Assembly: GCA_900299415.1 (NCBI GenBank)
Contig: OMJT01000072.1
Coordinates: 1 to 46,491 of the forward strand
Length of the DNA: 46,491 bases
Source: Opitutales bacterium
Lineage (GTDB): Bacteria; Verrucomicrobiota; Verrucomicrobiia; Opitutales; Opitutaceae
Direction: 5' to 3'
In this document: piece by piece, positions 19,238 to 28,359 of the stretch
Numbering within the stretch: the stretch's first letter is position 1
How the letters are laid out: each line of letters starts with the position of its first letter
Made by a program: the position numbers and the translations under genes
The notes under the pieces: generated by a model
Database searches by the model: none
What the model saw: the letters and a program-made list of their open reading frames with translations, nothing else
What the model was told of the DNA's origin: nothing

Positions 19238-20092
19238 ATGAAGCTCATTCGCTTTGGTCCGCCGGGCCGGGAGAAGCCCGGCGTCATCCTTCCCGACGGC
19301 ACCTGGCGCGACGTCAGCGCCTTCACGCCGGACTACAACGAGGCCTTTTTCGGCTCCGATGGCCCGACCCGACTCGCACGCTGGGTGGCCGAGAAGGGTT
19401 CGACCTTGCCGGCCGTTCCGCTAGCGACCCGACTCGGCCCGGTGATCGCTCGGCCCAGCAAGATCGTTTGCATCGGGCTGAACTTCACCGATCACGCCCG
19501 CGAGTCCGCAATGGAGATTCCGAAGGAGCCCATCCTGTTCTTCAAGTCGACGTCAGCCATCACCGGTCCCAACGACGGACTTGAGATTCCTCGCCGTAGC
19601 GAGAAGACCGACTGGGAGATCGAGTTGGCCGTCATCGTCGGCCGCCGGGCGAAATACGTTTCCGAGGCGGAGGCGCTTGCCCATGTCGCCGGCTACTGCC
19701 TGCACAACGACTATTCCGAGCGGGCATTCCAGCTCGAACGCGGAGGACAGTGGGTCAAGGGCAAGAGCTGCGACACATTCGCCCCGCTCGGGCCCTTCCT
19801 CGCGACACCCGATGAGATCGCCAATGTGAATTCCCTCCGGATGTGGCTGAGTGTGAATGGCCAGACAAAGCAAAACGGGACGACCGCCAACCTCGCCTTC
19901 AAGGTTCCGCATCTCATCAGCTATATCAGTCAGTTCATGACTCTTGAGCCGGGCGACGTCATCTCGACCGGCACCCCTGCCGGCGTGGGACTCGGCTTTA
20001 AGCCGCCGCAATACCTGAGGGCGGGCGATGTGGTGGAACTTGGCATCGACGGCCTTGGTGAGCAGCGGCAGGTTGTCCGTGCGGCTAGTTAG
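19238..20092 (+). CDS. FAH-family hydrolase (2,4-diketo-3-deoxy sugar-acid hydrolase-like)
   Basis: This 284-residue cytoplasmic protein belongs to the fumarylacetoacetate hydrolase family. Metal ligands are visible as DWEIEL (Glu127, Glu129) and HNDYSER (Asp158), with the catalytic-pocket segments GLNFTDHARES, FFKSTSAITGPND, WVKGKSCDTFAPLGP and STGTPAGVGLG. The whole pattern is closest to the subgroup that cleaves 2,4-diketo-3-deoxy-L-fuconate, -L-rhamnonate or related acids to pyruvate plus lactate or glycolate. Ureidoglycolate lyase-like annotation is the main alternative. Its neighbours (sugar-acid MFS carrier, YjhG-type dehydratase, SDRs) support the sugar-acid role. The substrate chain length is not certain. 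Confidence 0.87.
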   Translation: MKLIRFGPPGREKPGVILPDGTWRDVSAFTPDYNEAFFGSDGPTRLARWVAEKGSTLPAVPLATRLGPVIARPSKIVCIGLNFTDHARESAMEIPKEPILFFKSTSAITGPNDGLEIPRRSEKTDWEIELAVIVGRRAKYVSEAEALAHVAGYCLHNDYSERAFQLERGGQWVKGKSCDTFAPLGPFLATPDEIANVNSLRMWLSVNGQTKQNGTTANLAFKVPHLISYISQFMTLEPGDVISTGTPAGVGLGFKPPQYLRAGDVVELGIDGLGEQRQVVRAAS

Positions 20093-20112
20093 CGAGTTTG
20101 GCGTTACCCCTC

Positions 20113-21387
20113 ATGGAATCCAATACCCCGACAGGAACCCCGACCAACGCTCGTTATTGGGTGATCGTTTTCGCCGTCGCGCTCGCCATCATCCAGTACA
20201 TCGATCGAGTCGCGATCTCCCAGGCCGGCCCGCTTATTGCCAAGGACCTGTCGCTTAACATGGACCAGATGAGCTGGATCTACTCGGCATTCACGCTGGC
20301 CTACGCCCTCTTTGAGATTCCGACCGGGTACTGGGGCGACCGCATCGGGGCCAAGAAGGTGCTGATCCGCGTGGTCCTCTGGTGGTCGGCCTTCACGGCG
20401 TTCACGGGCATGGCCTGGAACTTTGTTTCGCTGTATCTGATTCGTTTCCTGTTTGGCGCCGGCGAGGCGGGCTGTTTCCCAAACCTGGCCCATGCCTTCA
20501 AACGCTGGCTGCCGGGCGAGCATCGGGCGCGGGCCAAGGGCATCCTCTGGATGAGCGCCCGGTGGGGCGGGGCGGCAGGCCCGGTGCTGTTTGTGACCCT
20601 GCAGCAGTACATGCCATGGCGGACCACCTTCTTTGCCTTTTCCGCGCTCGGGCTGGTGTGGGCGGTAGCGTTCTACCTCTGGTATCGCGACAACCCGCGG
20701 GAGCACCCATCAGTCAATGCGGCGGAAGCGGCCCTGCTTCCGGCCGAGGCGGCGGCCGGTGAGCACGCACCCATGCCGTGGGGTAAGCTGCTCCGCTCCC
20801 GCACGGCGTGGTGCCTTTGCGGCCAATATGCCGCGATCGCCTATGGCTGGTATTTCTACGTGACCTGGCTCCCGACCTACCTGCAGCAAGAGCTCAAGTT
20901 CACCCTCGTGAAGGGCTCCTTGCTGGCCGGCACACCGTTGCTGCTCGGCGGTTGCGGCTGCTTTATCGCGGGTTGGATCACGCCGGCCCTCAATAGTCGG
21001 CTGGGGGCCAGCAACACCCGGCGCTTTCTGGGAGCAACCGGACTGTTTACCGGCGCCCTGCTGCTCATGGGATCGACCTACGTCTCCAATCCCTACCTGG
21101 CGGTTGCCGGCATTGCCCTCACGAGTTTCTGCAACGACCTCGCGATGCCCGGAGCCTGGACGGCCTGCATGGAATTTGGGGGCCGTCACGTCGGCACCTT
21201 GGGCGGGGCAATGAACATGATGGGTAATCTCGGCGGATTCCTTTCGCCCATCATCCTCGCCAAAGTGGTGTCGCCGGGCCACTGGGCGCCGTCCTTCTAC
21301 ATCACCTCGGCCGTGGCGGTCCTCGGAGCGGTCTGCTGGCTGCTGGTTGACACCTCCTCCACGCTTGAGGAACAAGTGAAAAACTGA
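20113..21387 (+). CDS. MFS transporter, anion:cation symporter type
   Basis: This 424-residue inner-membrane protein has 12 predicted helices and the look of the ACS family (hexuronate, glucarate and tartrate carriers). It shows [20 protein letters not shown] in the first helix, the signature [12 protein letters not shown] in the loop between helices 2 and 3, and [16 protein letters not shown] in helix 4. The C-half keeps the [21 protein letters not shown] motif. I chose ATG 20113 over the upstream TTG at 20098 because it gives a normal short cytoplasmic N-terminus. Lying between the FAH hydrolase and the dehydratase, it most likely imports an aldonic or uronic acid made outside the inner membrane. 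Confidence 0.9.
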   Translation: MESNTPTGTPTNARYWVIVFAVALAIIQYIDRVAISQAGPLIAKDLSLNMDQMSWIYSAFTLAYALFEIPTGYWGDRIGAKKVLIRVVLWWSAFTAFTGMAWNFVSLYLIRFLFGAGEAGCFPNLAHAFKRWLPGEHRARAKGILWMSARWGGAAGPVLFVTLQQYMPWRTTFFAFSALGLVWAVAFYLWYRDNPREHPSVNAAEAALLPAEAAAGEHAPMPWGKLLRSRTAWCLCGQYAAIAYGWYFYVTWLPTYLQQELKFTLVKGSLLAGTPLLLGGCGCFIAGWITPALNSRLGASNTRRFLGATGLFTGALLLMGSTYVSNPYLAVAGIALTSFCNDLAMPGAWTACMEFGGRHVGTLGGAMNMMGNLGGFLSPIILAKVVSPGHWAPSFYITSAVAVLGAVCWLLVDTSSTLEEQVKN

Positions 21388-21397
21388 ACGTTTGGGA

Positions 21398-23425
21398 ATG
21401 CCCTCCCCCGCCGACCGCAAACCGCAGTGCACCCTGGCCCAGACCGCCGACAGCCTCGACGGCCCGAGCGAGATCTACGAGATCAAGACCCACGCCAGCG
21501 GAGCGGCCGGCAGCCTGCCGCTGACTGCCGAGATGCTCCGCGACAGCCCGAGCGGTGACATTTTCGGCCTCTCGCAAAATGCCGGGATGGGCTGGAACCC
21601 GTCCGAGGTCGGCCGGCGACAGTTTCTGATCCTCTCTACTCAGGGCGGACTGCGCGCGCCGGACGGTCGTCCGATCGCCCTTGGCTACCATACCGGTCAT
21701 TGGGAGATCGGCCTACTCGTGCAGGCGGCCGCGGAGGAATTCCGACGGCTCCAGGCCTTGCCATTTGCGGCGTTTTGCTCCGATCCCTGTGACGGACGAA
21801 CCCAGGGCACGACGGGAATGTTCGACAGCCTCCCGTACCGAAACGACGCCGCGATTGTCTTTCGCCGGCTCGCGCGGTCGCTGCCCCAGCGGGTGGGCGT
21901 GCTAGGGGTTGCGACCTGTGACAAAGGCCTGCCCGCGATGCTGATTGCACTCGCCGGTCTCCGCGATTTGCCCGGCGTGATTGTGCCTGGTGGCGTGACC
22001 CTGCCGCCCACGGTCGGGGAGGACGCCGGCACGGTGCAGACCCTCGGTACGCGTTTCGCCCAAGGCACGGTCACGTTGTCGGAGGCAGCCGATCTGGGGT
22101 GCCGCGCGTGTGCCACGCCCGGCGGGGGATGCCAGTTTCTCGGCACCGCAGCGACCTCTCAGGTGGTCGGCGAGGCGCTCGGTGTTTCTTTGCCGCACTC
22201 CGCGCTGGCGCCTTCCGGTCAGCCGGTGTGGCTCGACCTGGCCCGGCGCTCGGCTCGCGCGCTGCACTTGCTGGCCGAACGTCGGATTCCGATGCGGGAC
22301 ATTGTGACCCCGGCCGCTATTCGGAACGCGATGGTCGTGCATGCGGCGTTCGGCGGCTCGACCAATCTTCTCATCCATATCCCGGCGATCGCGCACGCGG
22401 CCGGGATTCCGCGACCGACGGTGGAGGACTGGATCGGGATCAACCGCAAGGTTCCCCGCCTGGTGAGCGTGCTCCCCAACGGACCGGTGCATCACCCCAC
22501 GGTGCGGGTGTTCCTGGCCGGCGGTGTCCCGGAGGTCATGCTGCATCTGCGGCGCCTCGGGCTGCTCGATCCCTCTGCGCTGACCGTCACCGGCCGCACA
22601 CTCGGCGAGAACCTCGACGCGTGGGAGTCCGCAGAACGCCGCCAGCGCTTCCGGGAGCTGCTTCGGACGCTCGATGGGGTAGAGGCGAACGATGTGATTC
22701 TGCCCCCGGAACGGGCGAAGGAGCGGGGACTGACGAGCACCCTGATTTTTCCCCAGGGTAACCTGGCGCCGGAAGGTTCGGTGGTGAAGGCGACTGCGAT
22801 CGACCCCTCGGTCGTGGATGCGGAGGGCGTGTACCGCAAGGAAGGGCCGGCCCGCGTGTTCGTGAGTGAGGCGGCGGCGATGGCCGCGATCAAGCGGGGG
22901 GAGATCCGCGCGGGCGATGTGCTGGTCCTTGCGGGCGTGGGCCCGCTCGGCACGGGGATGGAGGAGACCTACCAGGTCACAAGTGCATTGAAGAACATCC
23001 CGCACGGGAAACACGTGGCCTTGCTAACGGATGCACGCTTCTCCGGCGTGTCGACGGGCGCGTGCATCGGACACGTCGGGCCTGAAGGACTGGCCGGTGG
23101 TCCGATCGGCAAGCTGGTTGACGGCGACATCATCCGGATCGAACTGGACCGGGTGGCGATGCGCGGGACGATCGATCTCATTGGCGGAGGCGGCCGGCGC
23201 TTCTCGGCGGAGGAAGGTGCGCAGCTGCTGGAGCGGCGGCCGGTCCGTGGCGATCTCGCTCCGCACACGGCGCTGCCGGAGGACACGCGGTTGTGGGCGG
23301 TCCTGCAGGATGCCAGCGGTGGCACCTGGGGCGGGTGTGTCTACGATCCGGATCAGATCACCGCGACACTCCGGGCGGGCCAAGCGGCGTTAGCGGCGCG
23401 AAAGACCCGGGGCTCCGTTTCATAA
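21398..23425 (+). CDS. YjhG/YagF-family sugar-acid dehydratase
   Basis: This 675-residue IlvD/Edd-superfamily enzyme is the length of the YjhG/YagF subfamily (D-xylonate dehydratases of E. coli, about 655). Iron-sulfur and active-site cysteines are in [15 protein letters not shown] (127, 131), [11 protein letters not shown] (174) and [13 protein letters not shown] (245), and the C-terminal domain has [20 protein letters not shown]. It converts an aldonate to a 2-keto-3-deoxy acid. The ATG at 21398 is preferred to the TTG at 21392. It sits downstream of an acid transporter and upstream of two SDRs, matching a non-phosphorylative pentose or deoxyhexose pathway. Xylonate is the most likely substrate from the subfamily, but stereochemistry cannot be read from sequence. 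Confidence 0.92.
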   Translation: MPSPADRKPQCTLAQTADSLDGPSEIYEIKTHASGAAGSLPLTAEMLRDSPSGDIFGLSQNAGMGWNPSEVGRRQFLILSTQGGLRAPDGRPIALGYHTGHWEIGLLVQAAAEEFRRLQALPFAAFCSDPCDGRTQGTTGMFDSLPYRNDAAIVFRRLARSLPQRVGVLGVATCDKGLPAMLIALAGLRDLPGVIVPGGVTLPPTVGEDAGTVQTLGTRFAQGTVTLSEAADLGCRACATPGGGCQFLGTAATSQVVGEALGVSLPHSALAPSGQPVWLDLARRSARALHLLAERRIPMRDIVTPAAIRNAMVVHAAFGGSTNLLIHIPAIAHAAGIPRPTVEDWIGINRKVPRLVSVLPNGPVHHPTVRVFLAGGVPEVMLHLRRLGLLDPSALTVTGRTLGENLDAWESAERRQRFRELLRTLDGVEANDVILPPERAKERGLTSTLIFPQGNLAPEGSVVKATAIDPSVVDAEGVYRKEGPARVFVSEAAAMAAIKRGEIRAGDVLVLAGVGPLGTGMEETYQVTSALKNIPHGKHVALLTDARFSGVSTGACIGHVGPEGLAGGPIGKLVDGDIIRIELDRVAMRGTIDLIGGGGRRFSAEEGAQLLERRPVRGDLAPHTALPEDTRLWAVLQDASGGTWGGCVYDPDQITATLRAGQAALAARKTRGSVS

Positions 23426-23464
23426 ATCTCGCCTGCTTCATGTCGCCGCATCCATCCTCATCCC

Positions 23465-24223
23465 ATGTTCTCTCTCACTGGCAAAACTGCAATGGTCACT
23501 GGTGCCGGCTCCGGGATCGGGGCGGCCATCGCCGAGGCATTTGCCGCGGCCGGTGCGCACGTTTTTGTGGCCGACCGGGACGAGAACGGCACCCAGAAGG
23601 TCACGGCCAACGTCGTGGCGGCCGGCGGCAAGGCGACGGCGCTGCGACTGGACATCACGAATGAGGCGGACATCGCGGCGGCGCGGGCGGCAATTGCCCA
23701 GCCGCTGGATATCCTGGTGAACAACGCTGGTGTCGGCGCCGTGGGGACGATCCTGACGACGCCGACCGCTGACCTGCAGCGGTTGCTGGACGTCAACGTC
23801 ACGGGTACATTTCTCGTCACCAAGGCGTTCCTGCCGGCGATGCTCGAGCGGAAAAAAGGCAGCGTCATCAACCTGGCATCAATCGGCGGGCTTGTCGGGA
23901 TTCGCGACCGCTTTGCCTACACGACGTCAAAATTCGCGGTCGTAGGAATGACGAAGGCCTTGGCGCTCGATCATTCCGCCTCCGGAGTGCGGTTCAATGC
24001 AATCTGCCCCTGCCGGGTTGAAACGCCATTTGTGGCGAAGCGACTGGCGGAGTACCCCGATCCCGTGGCTGCCCGGCGAGAGATGGAAGGCACCCAGCTG
24101 GCCGGGCGGATGGCGCGGCCCGGGGAGATCGCGGCGGCCGCCCTATATCTGGCGAGCGACGAAGCGGCGATGGTGACCGGCAGTTCGCTGGTGATCGACA
24201 GTGGCTGGAGTGCGGGAAGGTAA
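23465..24223 (+). CDS. SDR, 2-keto-3-deoxy-sugar-acid dehydrogenase-like
   Basis: This 252-residue classical SDR has [11 protein letters not shown] near residues 12-22, NNAGVGAVG, a catalytic Ser in NLASIGG and YTTSK. The segment NAICPCRVETPFVAKRL resembles that of 2-keto-3-deoxy-L-fuconate 4-dehydrogenase and related enzymes, which oxidise the dehydratase product to the 2,4-diketo acid. That is the substrate expected by the FAH hydrolase encoded at 19238-20092. It lies between the dehydratase and a gluconate 5-dehydrogenase-like SDR, only 4 bp from the latter. The resemblance is from memory of family motifs; the exact substrate is inference. Confidence 0.87.
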   Translation: MFSLTGKTAMVTGAGSGIGAAIAEAFAAAGAHVFVADRDENGTQKVTANVVAAGGKATALRLDITNEADIAAARAAIAQPLDILVNNAGVGAVGTILTTPTADLQRLLDVNVTGTFLVTKAFLPAMLERKKGSVINLASIGGLVGIRDRFAYTTSKFAVVGMTKALALDHSASGVRFNAICPCRVETPFVAKRLAEYPDPVAARREMEGTQLAGRMARPGEIAAAALYLASDEAAMVTGSSLVIDSGWSAGR

Positions 24224-24227
24224 TCCC

Positions 24228-24998
24228 ATGGCCGCTCGATCCCTTTTCGACCTCAGCGGGCAGATCGCGCTCATCACGGGATCGAGCCAGGGTCTGGGCT
24301 TGGCGCTGGCTCGCGGGCTCGGCCAGGCCGGGGCGTCGCTAGTGCTCAATGGCCGCTGCGAAGCGAAGCTTGCCGCGGCGGCCGAACTTTTGCGCAGCGA
24401 GGGCCTGCGTGTCACTACCGCGGCCTTCGATGTCACCCAAGGTGGGGCGGTGGAGCAGGCGGTGGCCAAGGTGGAGGCGGAGTTCGGCCCGATCTCCGTG
24501 CTCGTGAACAATGCCGGCATCCACCGGCGTGCGCCGCTGGAGGAAATGTCTGAGACCCAATGGCGGGAGGTGATCGATACCAACCTGACGAGTGCGTTTC
24601 TCGTCGCCCGCCATGTCGCACCGCGGATGATTGCGCGCCGGGCCGGGAAAATCATCAACACCTGCTCAGTGATGAGCGAGGTGGGCCGCCCAACGACCGG
24701 GAATTACGCGGCGGCGAAAGGCGGCCTGAAGATGTTGACGCGCGCGATGGCGACGGAATGGGCGCGTCACAATGTGCAGATCAACGCCATTGGCCCCGGG
24801 TATTTTGCCACCGAGTTGACGGCCCCGCTCGTGCAGAATCCGAAGTTTAACGATTGGATCTGCGCGCGGACCCCGGCCGCACGGTGGGGCAAACCCGAGG
24901 AACTCGTCGGGGCGGCCATTTTTCTTGCGTCGGCCGCCTCCGACTTTGTCAACGGGCAGATCCTCTACGTCGATGGCGGCCTGCTGGCCGCCATCTGA
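24228..24998 (+). CDS. SDR, gluconate 5-dehydrogenase-like
   Basis: The 256-residue protein opens LFDLSGQIALITGSSQGLGL, typical of the gluconate 5-dehydrogenase/IdnO group. It has NNAGIHRRAPLEEM, a catalytic Ser in INTCSVMSE, YAAAK, the conserved NAIGPGYFATELT and a C-terminal VDGG. These enzymes interconvert a sugar acid and its keto acid with NAD(P)H. The ATG at 24228 lies 4 bp after the preceding stop; the in-frame codon at 24201 is inside the upstream gene. It closes the plus-strand operon, and its stop lies 4 bp from the convergent NIPSNAP gene. A role with 2-keto-3-deoxy acids is equally possible. Confidence 0.89.
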   Translation: MAARSLFDLSGQIALITGSSQGLGLALARGLGQAGASLVLNGRCEAKLAAAAELLRSEGLRVTTAAFDVTQGGAVEQAVAKVEAEFGPISVLVNNAGIHRRAPLEEMSETQWREVIDTNLTSAFLVARHVAPRMIARRAGKIINTCSVMSEVGRPTTGNYAAAKGGLKMLTRAMATEWARHNVQINAIGPGYFATELTAPLVQNPKFNDWICARTPAARWGKPEELVGAAIFLASAASDFVNGQILYVDGGLLAAI

Positions 24999-25002
24999 CC
25001 GT

Positions 25003-25443
25003 TCACTTGATCGGCGACCACGGCAGCGAGGTCATGAAGATCGATTCGACCTTCTGGTTGATCGGTCCGTCCTTCTCGGTCTCGGCCCACACCTTGATCT
25101 TCTCCGGGTCATCCTTGAAGGCCTGCCAGTTCTTGTCGGCGGCCGCGCGGCTGGCATGGGCGAGGATGTAGACGAGCTTGTTGGCCGAGTCCGGCGCGTC
25201 GGTCGGTGCCCAGAAGCCGACGACCTCCAGGTTGTGCTTCTTGAAGAGCGCGAGAATCGAATTCTGGAAACGCGCCTTCATCGCGTCGAGCTTGCCCGGG
25301 TTGGCGGTGTAGATGCGGAGTTCGAAGACACGTCCGGCCGTGGCGGCTGGCGCCGCCGCGGCGGCGTAGCTGCTCGAATACTGAAGCCCAATCGCCGTGA
25401 GGACGATGCAGGCGATGCCGATGCCGATGAGGTTTCTTTTCAT
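25003..25443 (-). CDS. Exported NIPSNAP-family protein
   Basis: This 146-residue protein starts with a hydrophobic leader (MKRNLIGIGIACIVLTAIGL) and an Ala-rich stretch, followed by one NIPSNAP domain of the ferredoxin-like dimeric alpha-beta barrel type. Signature segments are RVFELRIYTANPGKLDAMKA, HNLEVVGFWAP and LVYILAHASRAAADKNWQAF. The family function is unknown; related folds include monooxygenases and stress-response barrels. Most NIPSNAP proteins are not exported, but exported single-domain forms occur in PVC bacteria. The start is the ATG complementary to 25441-25443; the longer open frame upstream is non-coding. It is co-directional with the SDR at 25491-26249, 47 bp away. Confidence 0.85.
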   Translation of the reverse strand: MKRNLIGIGIACIVLTAIGLQYSSSYAAAAAPAATAGRVFELRIYTANPGKLDAMKARFQNSILALFKKHNLEVVGFWAPTDAPDSANKLVYILAHASRAAADKNWQAFKDDPEKIKVWAETEKDGPINQKVESIFMTSLPWSPIK

Positions 25444-25490
25444 GGGGTTTTGGGGTGTGGGTTGATGGAGTAGGGAAATGACGGGCGCGG

Positions 25491-26249
25491 TCAGCCGCGC
25501 CCGATGTAAGGCATTTTGTTGGCCATCACGGTGACAAACGGGACGTTCACATCCAGGGGCAGGGTTGCCATGTATACCACGGCGCGGGCCACATGTTCCG
25601 GATCGATGGTCGGCTCCACCGCGAGCGATCCATCGGCCTGCGGCACTCCCTGCGCCATCTTGGAGGTGAGGATGGTCGCGGCGTTGCCAATGTCGATCTG
25701 GCCACAGGCGATGTCGTGTTTGCGGCCGTCCAACGAGGTGCTCTTTGTGAGCCCGGTGATCGCGTGCTTGGCCGCCGTGTAGGGTGCCGTGTTCGGCCGG
25801 GGGACGTGGGCCGAGATCGAGCCATTGTTGATAATTCGTCCTCCCCGGGGTTGCTGGCGCTTCATGATCCGGATCGCTTCCTGTGTGCAGAGGAAAGCAC
25901 CCGTCAGGATCGTATCCACGACGGCCTTCCATTGCTCGAGGGTCAGATCCTCCAGCGGAACACCCGGCGCGCCCGTCCCGGCATTGTTGAAGAGCAGGTC
26001 GACGCGACCAAATTTTTCCACGGTCTTAGCAAACAGATTTCGCACGGAGTCCGGCTGTGCCACGTCAGTTGCCACGACCAGCGTCCGTTCCGGCGCCGCG
26101 CCGGCCTCGGCAGCGGCGGCCGCCAAGGCATCGGTCCGGCGGCCGGCGAAGGCCACGGAGTAACCTTCTCGCAGCAGGGCGAGGGCGACGCTTTTTCCAA
26201 TACCGGAACCGGCGCCGGTGATTACCGCGACGCGTGAATGGGGTTTCAT
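25491..26249 (-). CDS. Short-chain dehydrogenase/reductase (SDR)
   Basis: This 252-residue classical SDR has [12 protein letters not shown] near residues 11-22, [20 protein letters not shown] and YTAAK. The C-terminal part ([20 protein letters not shown]) is typical of a group of uncharacterised SDRs found next to NIPSNAP or sugar-oxidation genes. The start at 26249 ([12 protein letters not shown]) fits the fold better than the codon 18 bp upstream. It diverges from the sorbosone dehydrogenase operon and shares the 26250-26546 control region, so both may answer to the same operator. Substrate unknown. Confidence 0.85.
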   Translation of the reverse strand: MKPHSRVAVITGAGSGIGKSVALALLREGYSVAFAGRRTDALAAAAAEAGAAPERTLVVATDVAQPDSVRNLFAKTVEKFGRVDLLFNNAGTGAPGVPLEDLTLEQWKAVVDTILTGAFLCTQEAIRIMKRQQPRGGRIINNGSISAHVPRPNTAPYTAAKHAITGLTKSTSLDGRKHDIACGQIDIGNAATILTSKMAQGVPQADGSLAVEPTIDPEHVARAVVYMATLPLDVNVPFVTVMANKMPYIGRG

Positions 26250-26546
26250 GAGAAAAAAGTGCAGCACTCGTCAGGGGGGAGTCACCATTTTTTCTCGGTC
26301 AGTCGAATATTTGATGACCAAGACGGGCCTGCTGGCACTGGTGCGTTCGTCGTCTTTCGGTGACGGTTTGCCGGACCTTGGCACGGGTCGCAAACCCAAT
26401 GGCACCCTCGTGCAAGATCCAATCCAGACCCTCTGCTATCCTGCTAGTCGCCTTCTGTCCTCTCCCTTGGGTGCCCCGCCTAAGGCACTCGTCCTTGCCG
26501 TGCAGTTAACCCAACCATCCCCCTGGTTATTGCAGAATTTTCCTAG
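26250..26546. promoter_or_regulatory. Divergent promoter region with extra half-site-like words
   Basis: This 297-bp gap separates the minus SDR/NIPSNAP pair from the plus sorbosone-dehydrogenase operon. Besides the tandem operator (26380-26418), it holds TGACCAAGACGG at 26315-26326, nearly the TGACCAAGGACGG found inside the operators at 14.2 and 40.0 kb, and TGGCACTGGTGCG at 26333. A near-inverted repeat, GGGTGCC (26468)/GGCACTC, lies in the plus-strand leader. No coding sequence is supported. Confidence 0.45.
26380..26418 (+). promoter_or_regulatory. Tandem 21-bp-spaced operator, copy 2
   Basis: Half-sites start with GGCAC, with CAC at 26382 and 26403, exactly 21 bp apart, and end in GTGCAAGAT (26410-26418). 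The pattern CACC-N3-GTGCAAGA is identical in the fixed positions to the sites at 14202 and 40045. A possible -10, TATCCT (26436-26441), lies 33 bp from the second CACC, against 32 bp in the other two. It stands 129 bp before the sorbosone dehydrogenase start. Confidence 0.65.
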
Positions 26547-28355
26547 ATGAAATCCTACCTGTCTCTTGGAGCATTTCTGATCACCTCGACACTGCTGGTT
26601 GGTGTCGCCGCCGTTTCGGCTCAGCCGGCCCCGGGTGGGGCGGCAGCCCCCGCCGCCGCCGGCCGTGCGGGTGGCCGCGGCGCTGCCGGTCCTCTCGGTG
26701 GACCCGTGGGCACCATCAACGCCGCCACGGCGACGCTCTTTGCGTCGAGTTGCGCAGGTTGCCACGGTACCGGCTTGGAGGGTGGGCGCGCGAAGAGCCT
26801 TTTCAACAAGGAGTGGCTTGGGACGGTCGACGATGCCCGGCTCACCAACGCCATCAAGAACGGCGTGCCGAATACCGAGATGGTGTCGTGGTCGGCAAAT
26901 CTCACCGACGACCAGATCTGGCAGATGGTGACCTATATCCGGCAGGCGACAGCCACGGCCAATCCGCGGCCGCCCTACAATGATGCGCCGGATGGGTTGG
27001 TGATCAAATCGGAGAAGCAGACGTTCAAGGTGGAGGTCCTGACGTCAGATCTCTACACGCCCTGGGGTTTAGCCTTTCTGCCGGATGGGCGGTTGCTGGT
27101 CACGGAGCGCAAGGGCGCGATCCGGATCCTCGACAAGAACAACGTGCTGTCTGCCCCGGTGAAGAACACCCCGGTGCCGCATGTGCAGCAGGACGGCGGT
27201 TTTCTCGACATCGAGGTCCACCCGAACTACGCGCAAAACGGCTGGATCTATCTGTCCTATTCCGAGCCCCAACCGGGCTACGCGGCCCAAATGGCCGCCG
27301 TTGCGACGCTGCAGGGCAAGGTCGGGTCGCAGGTGACCGCCAGCACGAGCGCTCGGACCGCCCTGTTGGCCGCGACGTTCGCCGAGACCCGCAACGATGC
27401 GGCGATCCGGCAGAGCGTTGATGCGCTCGCTGCGGCGGACCTCACCCTTGCCTTGGCCCGCGCCGATGCCTTTGCGGCGATCCAAGCCGGAACCGCCAAG
27501 CTGAGTGCAGCGCAGTTGCCTGGGTTCATCACGGCGGCGACCGCCACCGGCGCGGCGGGTCAGCCGCCTTCGATGACGGTGTGGGTCCGCGGCAAGATCA
27601 ACGCCAACAACGAGTGGACCAATCAGGAGACGATCAAGCGCTTTGCGGAGAACCTCTACACAACGTCGGGCACGCACTTTGGTTCGCGGTTCCTCTTCGA
27701 CACCACGGGACACCTCTATTTCACGATTGGCGAACGCGGCCAGATGACCAACGCGCAGGACCTCTCTATCCCGCTCGGGAAGGTACACCGCATTAATGAC
27801 GATGGCTCGATCCCCAGCGACAACCCGTTTGTAAACACACCCGGCGCGGTCCCCTCGATCTGGACCTACGGACACCGCAACCCCGAAGGACTAGCCTGGG
27901 AGCCGGGAACGGGAGCACTCTGGGAATCCGAGCACGGCCCAACGAACGGCGATGAGGTGAATCTTCTCATCAAGGGCCACAACTATGGCTGGGGTGTGGT
28001 GAGCAAAGGGTCCCAAGGCGGCATCACCCTTACTTCGGCGCCGGGTATGGATGATCCGATCGTTTATTATACTCCGACGCTGGCGCCGGCTGGCATGACC
28101 TTCTACACCGGCGACCGTTATCCCGCTTGGCGCAATACGAGCCTGTTTGTCGGCGGGCTGGCGGGCCAACGCCTCATGCGTCTCGAAGTGGCCAACGGGA
28201 AAGTCACCCACCAGGAAGAGGTCTTCAACACGTTCGGCCGCGTGCGGGACATCATCCAGGGCCCGGACGGGCTGCTCTACATCGCAGTGGCGGCCCCTGG
28301 GGCGTCGCTGCCCGCCGACACTCCGGGAAAAATCATCCGACTGCTGCCCCAGTAA
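26547..28355 (+). CDS. Exported cytochrome c - sorbosone/glucose dehydrogenase fusion
   Basis: The 602-residue protein has a signal peptide, an Ala/Gly/Arg-rich linker (26-53) and a cytochrome c domain (about 55-135) with CAGCH at 69-73 and a Met candidate in NTEMVSW. A PQQ-type glucose/sorbosone dehydrogenase propeller (about 155-602) follows, with TPWGLAFLPDGRLLVTERKG, GGFLDIEVHPNYAQNGWIYL, GTHFGSRFLF, TYGHRNPEGLAWEPGTGALW and SEHGPTNGDEVN. It should oxidise an aldose at the periplasmic face and hand electrons to its own haem. Residues 245-340 are an inserted helical module after YLSYSEPQPG that the normal enzyme lacks; see the repeat entry. It heads the second catabolic operon. No PQQ synthesis genes are in the window. 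Confidence 0.9.
   Translation: MKSYLSLGAFLITSTLLVGVAAVSAQPAPGGAAAPAAAGRAGGRGAAGPLGGPVGTINAATATLFASSCAGCHGTGLEGGRAKSLFNKEWLGTVDDARLTNAIKNGVPNTEMVSWSANLTDDQIWQMVTYIRQATATANPRPPYNDAPDGLVIKSEKQTFKVEVLTSDLYTPWGLAFLPDGRLLVTERKGAIRILDKNNVLSAPVKNTPVPHVQQDGGFLDIEVHPNYAQNGWIYLSYSEPQPGYAAQMAAVATLQGKVGSQVTASTSARTALLAATFAETRNDAAIRQSVDALAAADLTLALARADAFAAIQAGTAKLSAAQLPGFITAATATGAAGQPPSMTVWVRGKINANNEWTNQETIKRFAENLYTTSGTHFGSRFLFDTTGHLYFTIGERGQMTNAQDLSIPLGKVHRINDDGSIPSDNPFVNTPGAVPSIWTYGHRNPEGLAWEPGTGALWESEHGPTNGDEVNLLIKGHNYGWGVVSKGSQGGITLTSAPGMDDPIVYYTPTLAPAGMTFYTGDRYPAWRNTSLFVGGLAGQRLMRLEVANGKVTHQEEVFNTFGRVRDIIQGPDGLLYIAVAAPGASLPADTPGKIIRLLPQ
27279..27566 (+). repeat. Helical-hairpin module, copy A (in sorbosone dehydrogenase)
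   Basis: Residues 245-340 of the host align with three other exported proteins here. Shared positions include ART-LLAA-F near the first helix end, the second-helix pattern ALAAADLTLALARADAFA, then LQ/IQ-A-G and a KLSAAQLPGF-like end. It lies in a propeller loop and is absent from ordinary family members. Confidence 0.75.
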
Positions 28356-28359
28356 CCCA

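Noticed and set aside
21398-23425. Branched-chain dihydroxy-acid dehydratase IlvD
   Set aside because: The length of about 675 residues, the [15 protein letters not shown] motif and the sugar-acid neighbours fit the YjhG/YagF group; no other valine or isoleucine synthesis gene is near.
26250-26546. A small coding sequence in the divergent region
   Set aside because: The open frame there runs through the operator, has no ribosome site, and has a composition unlike the genes of the window.
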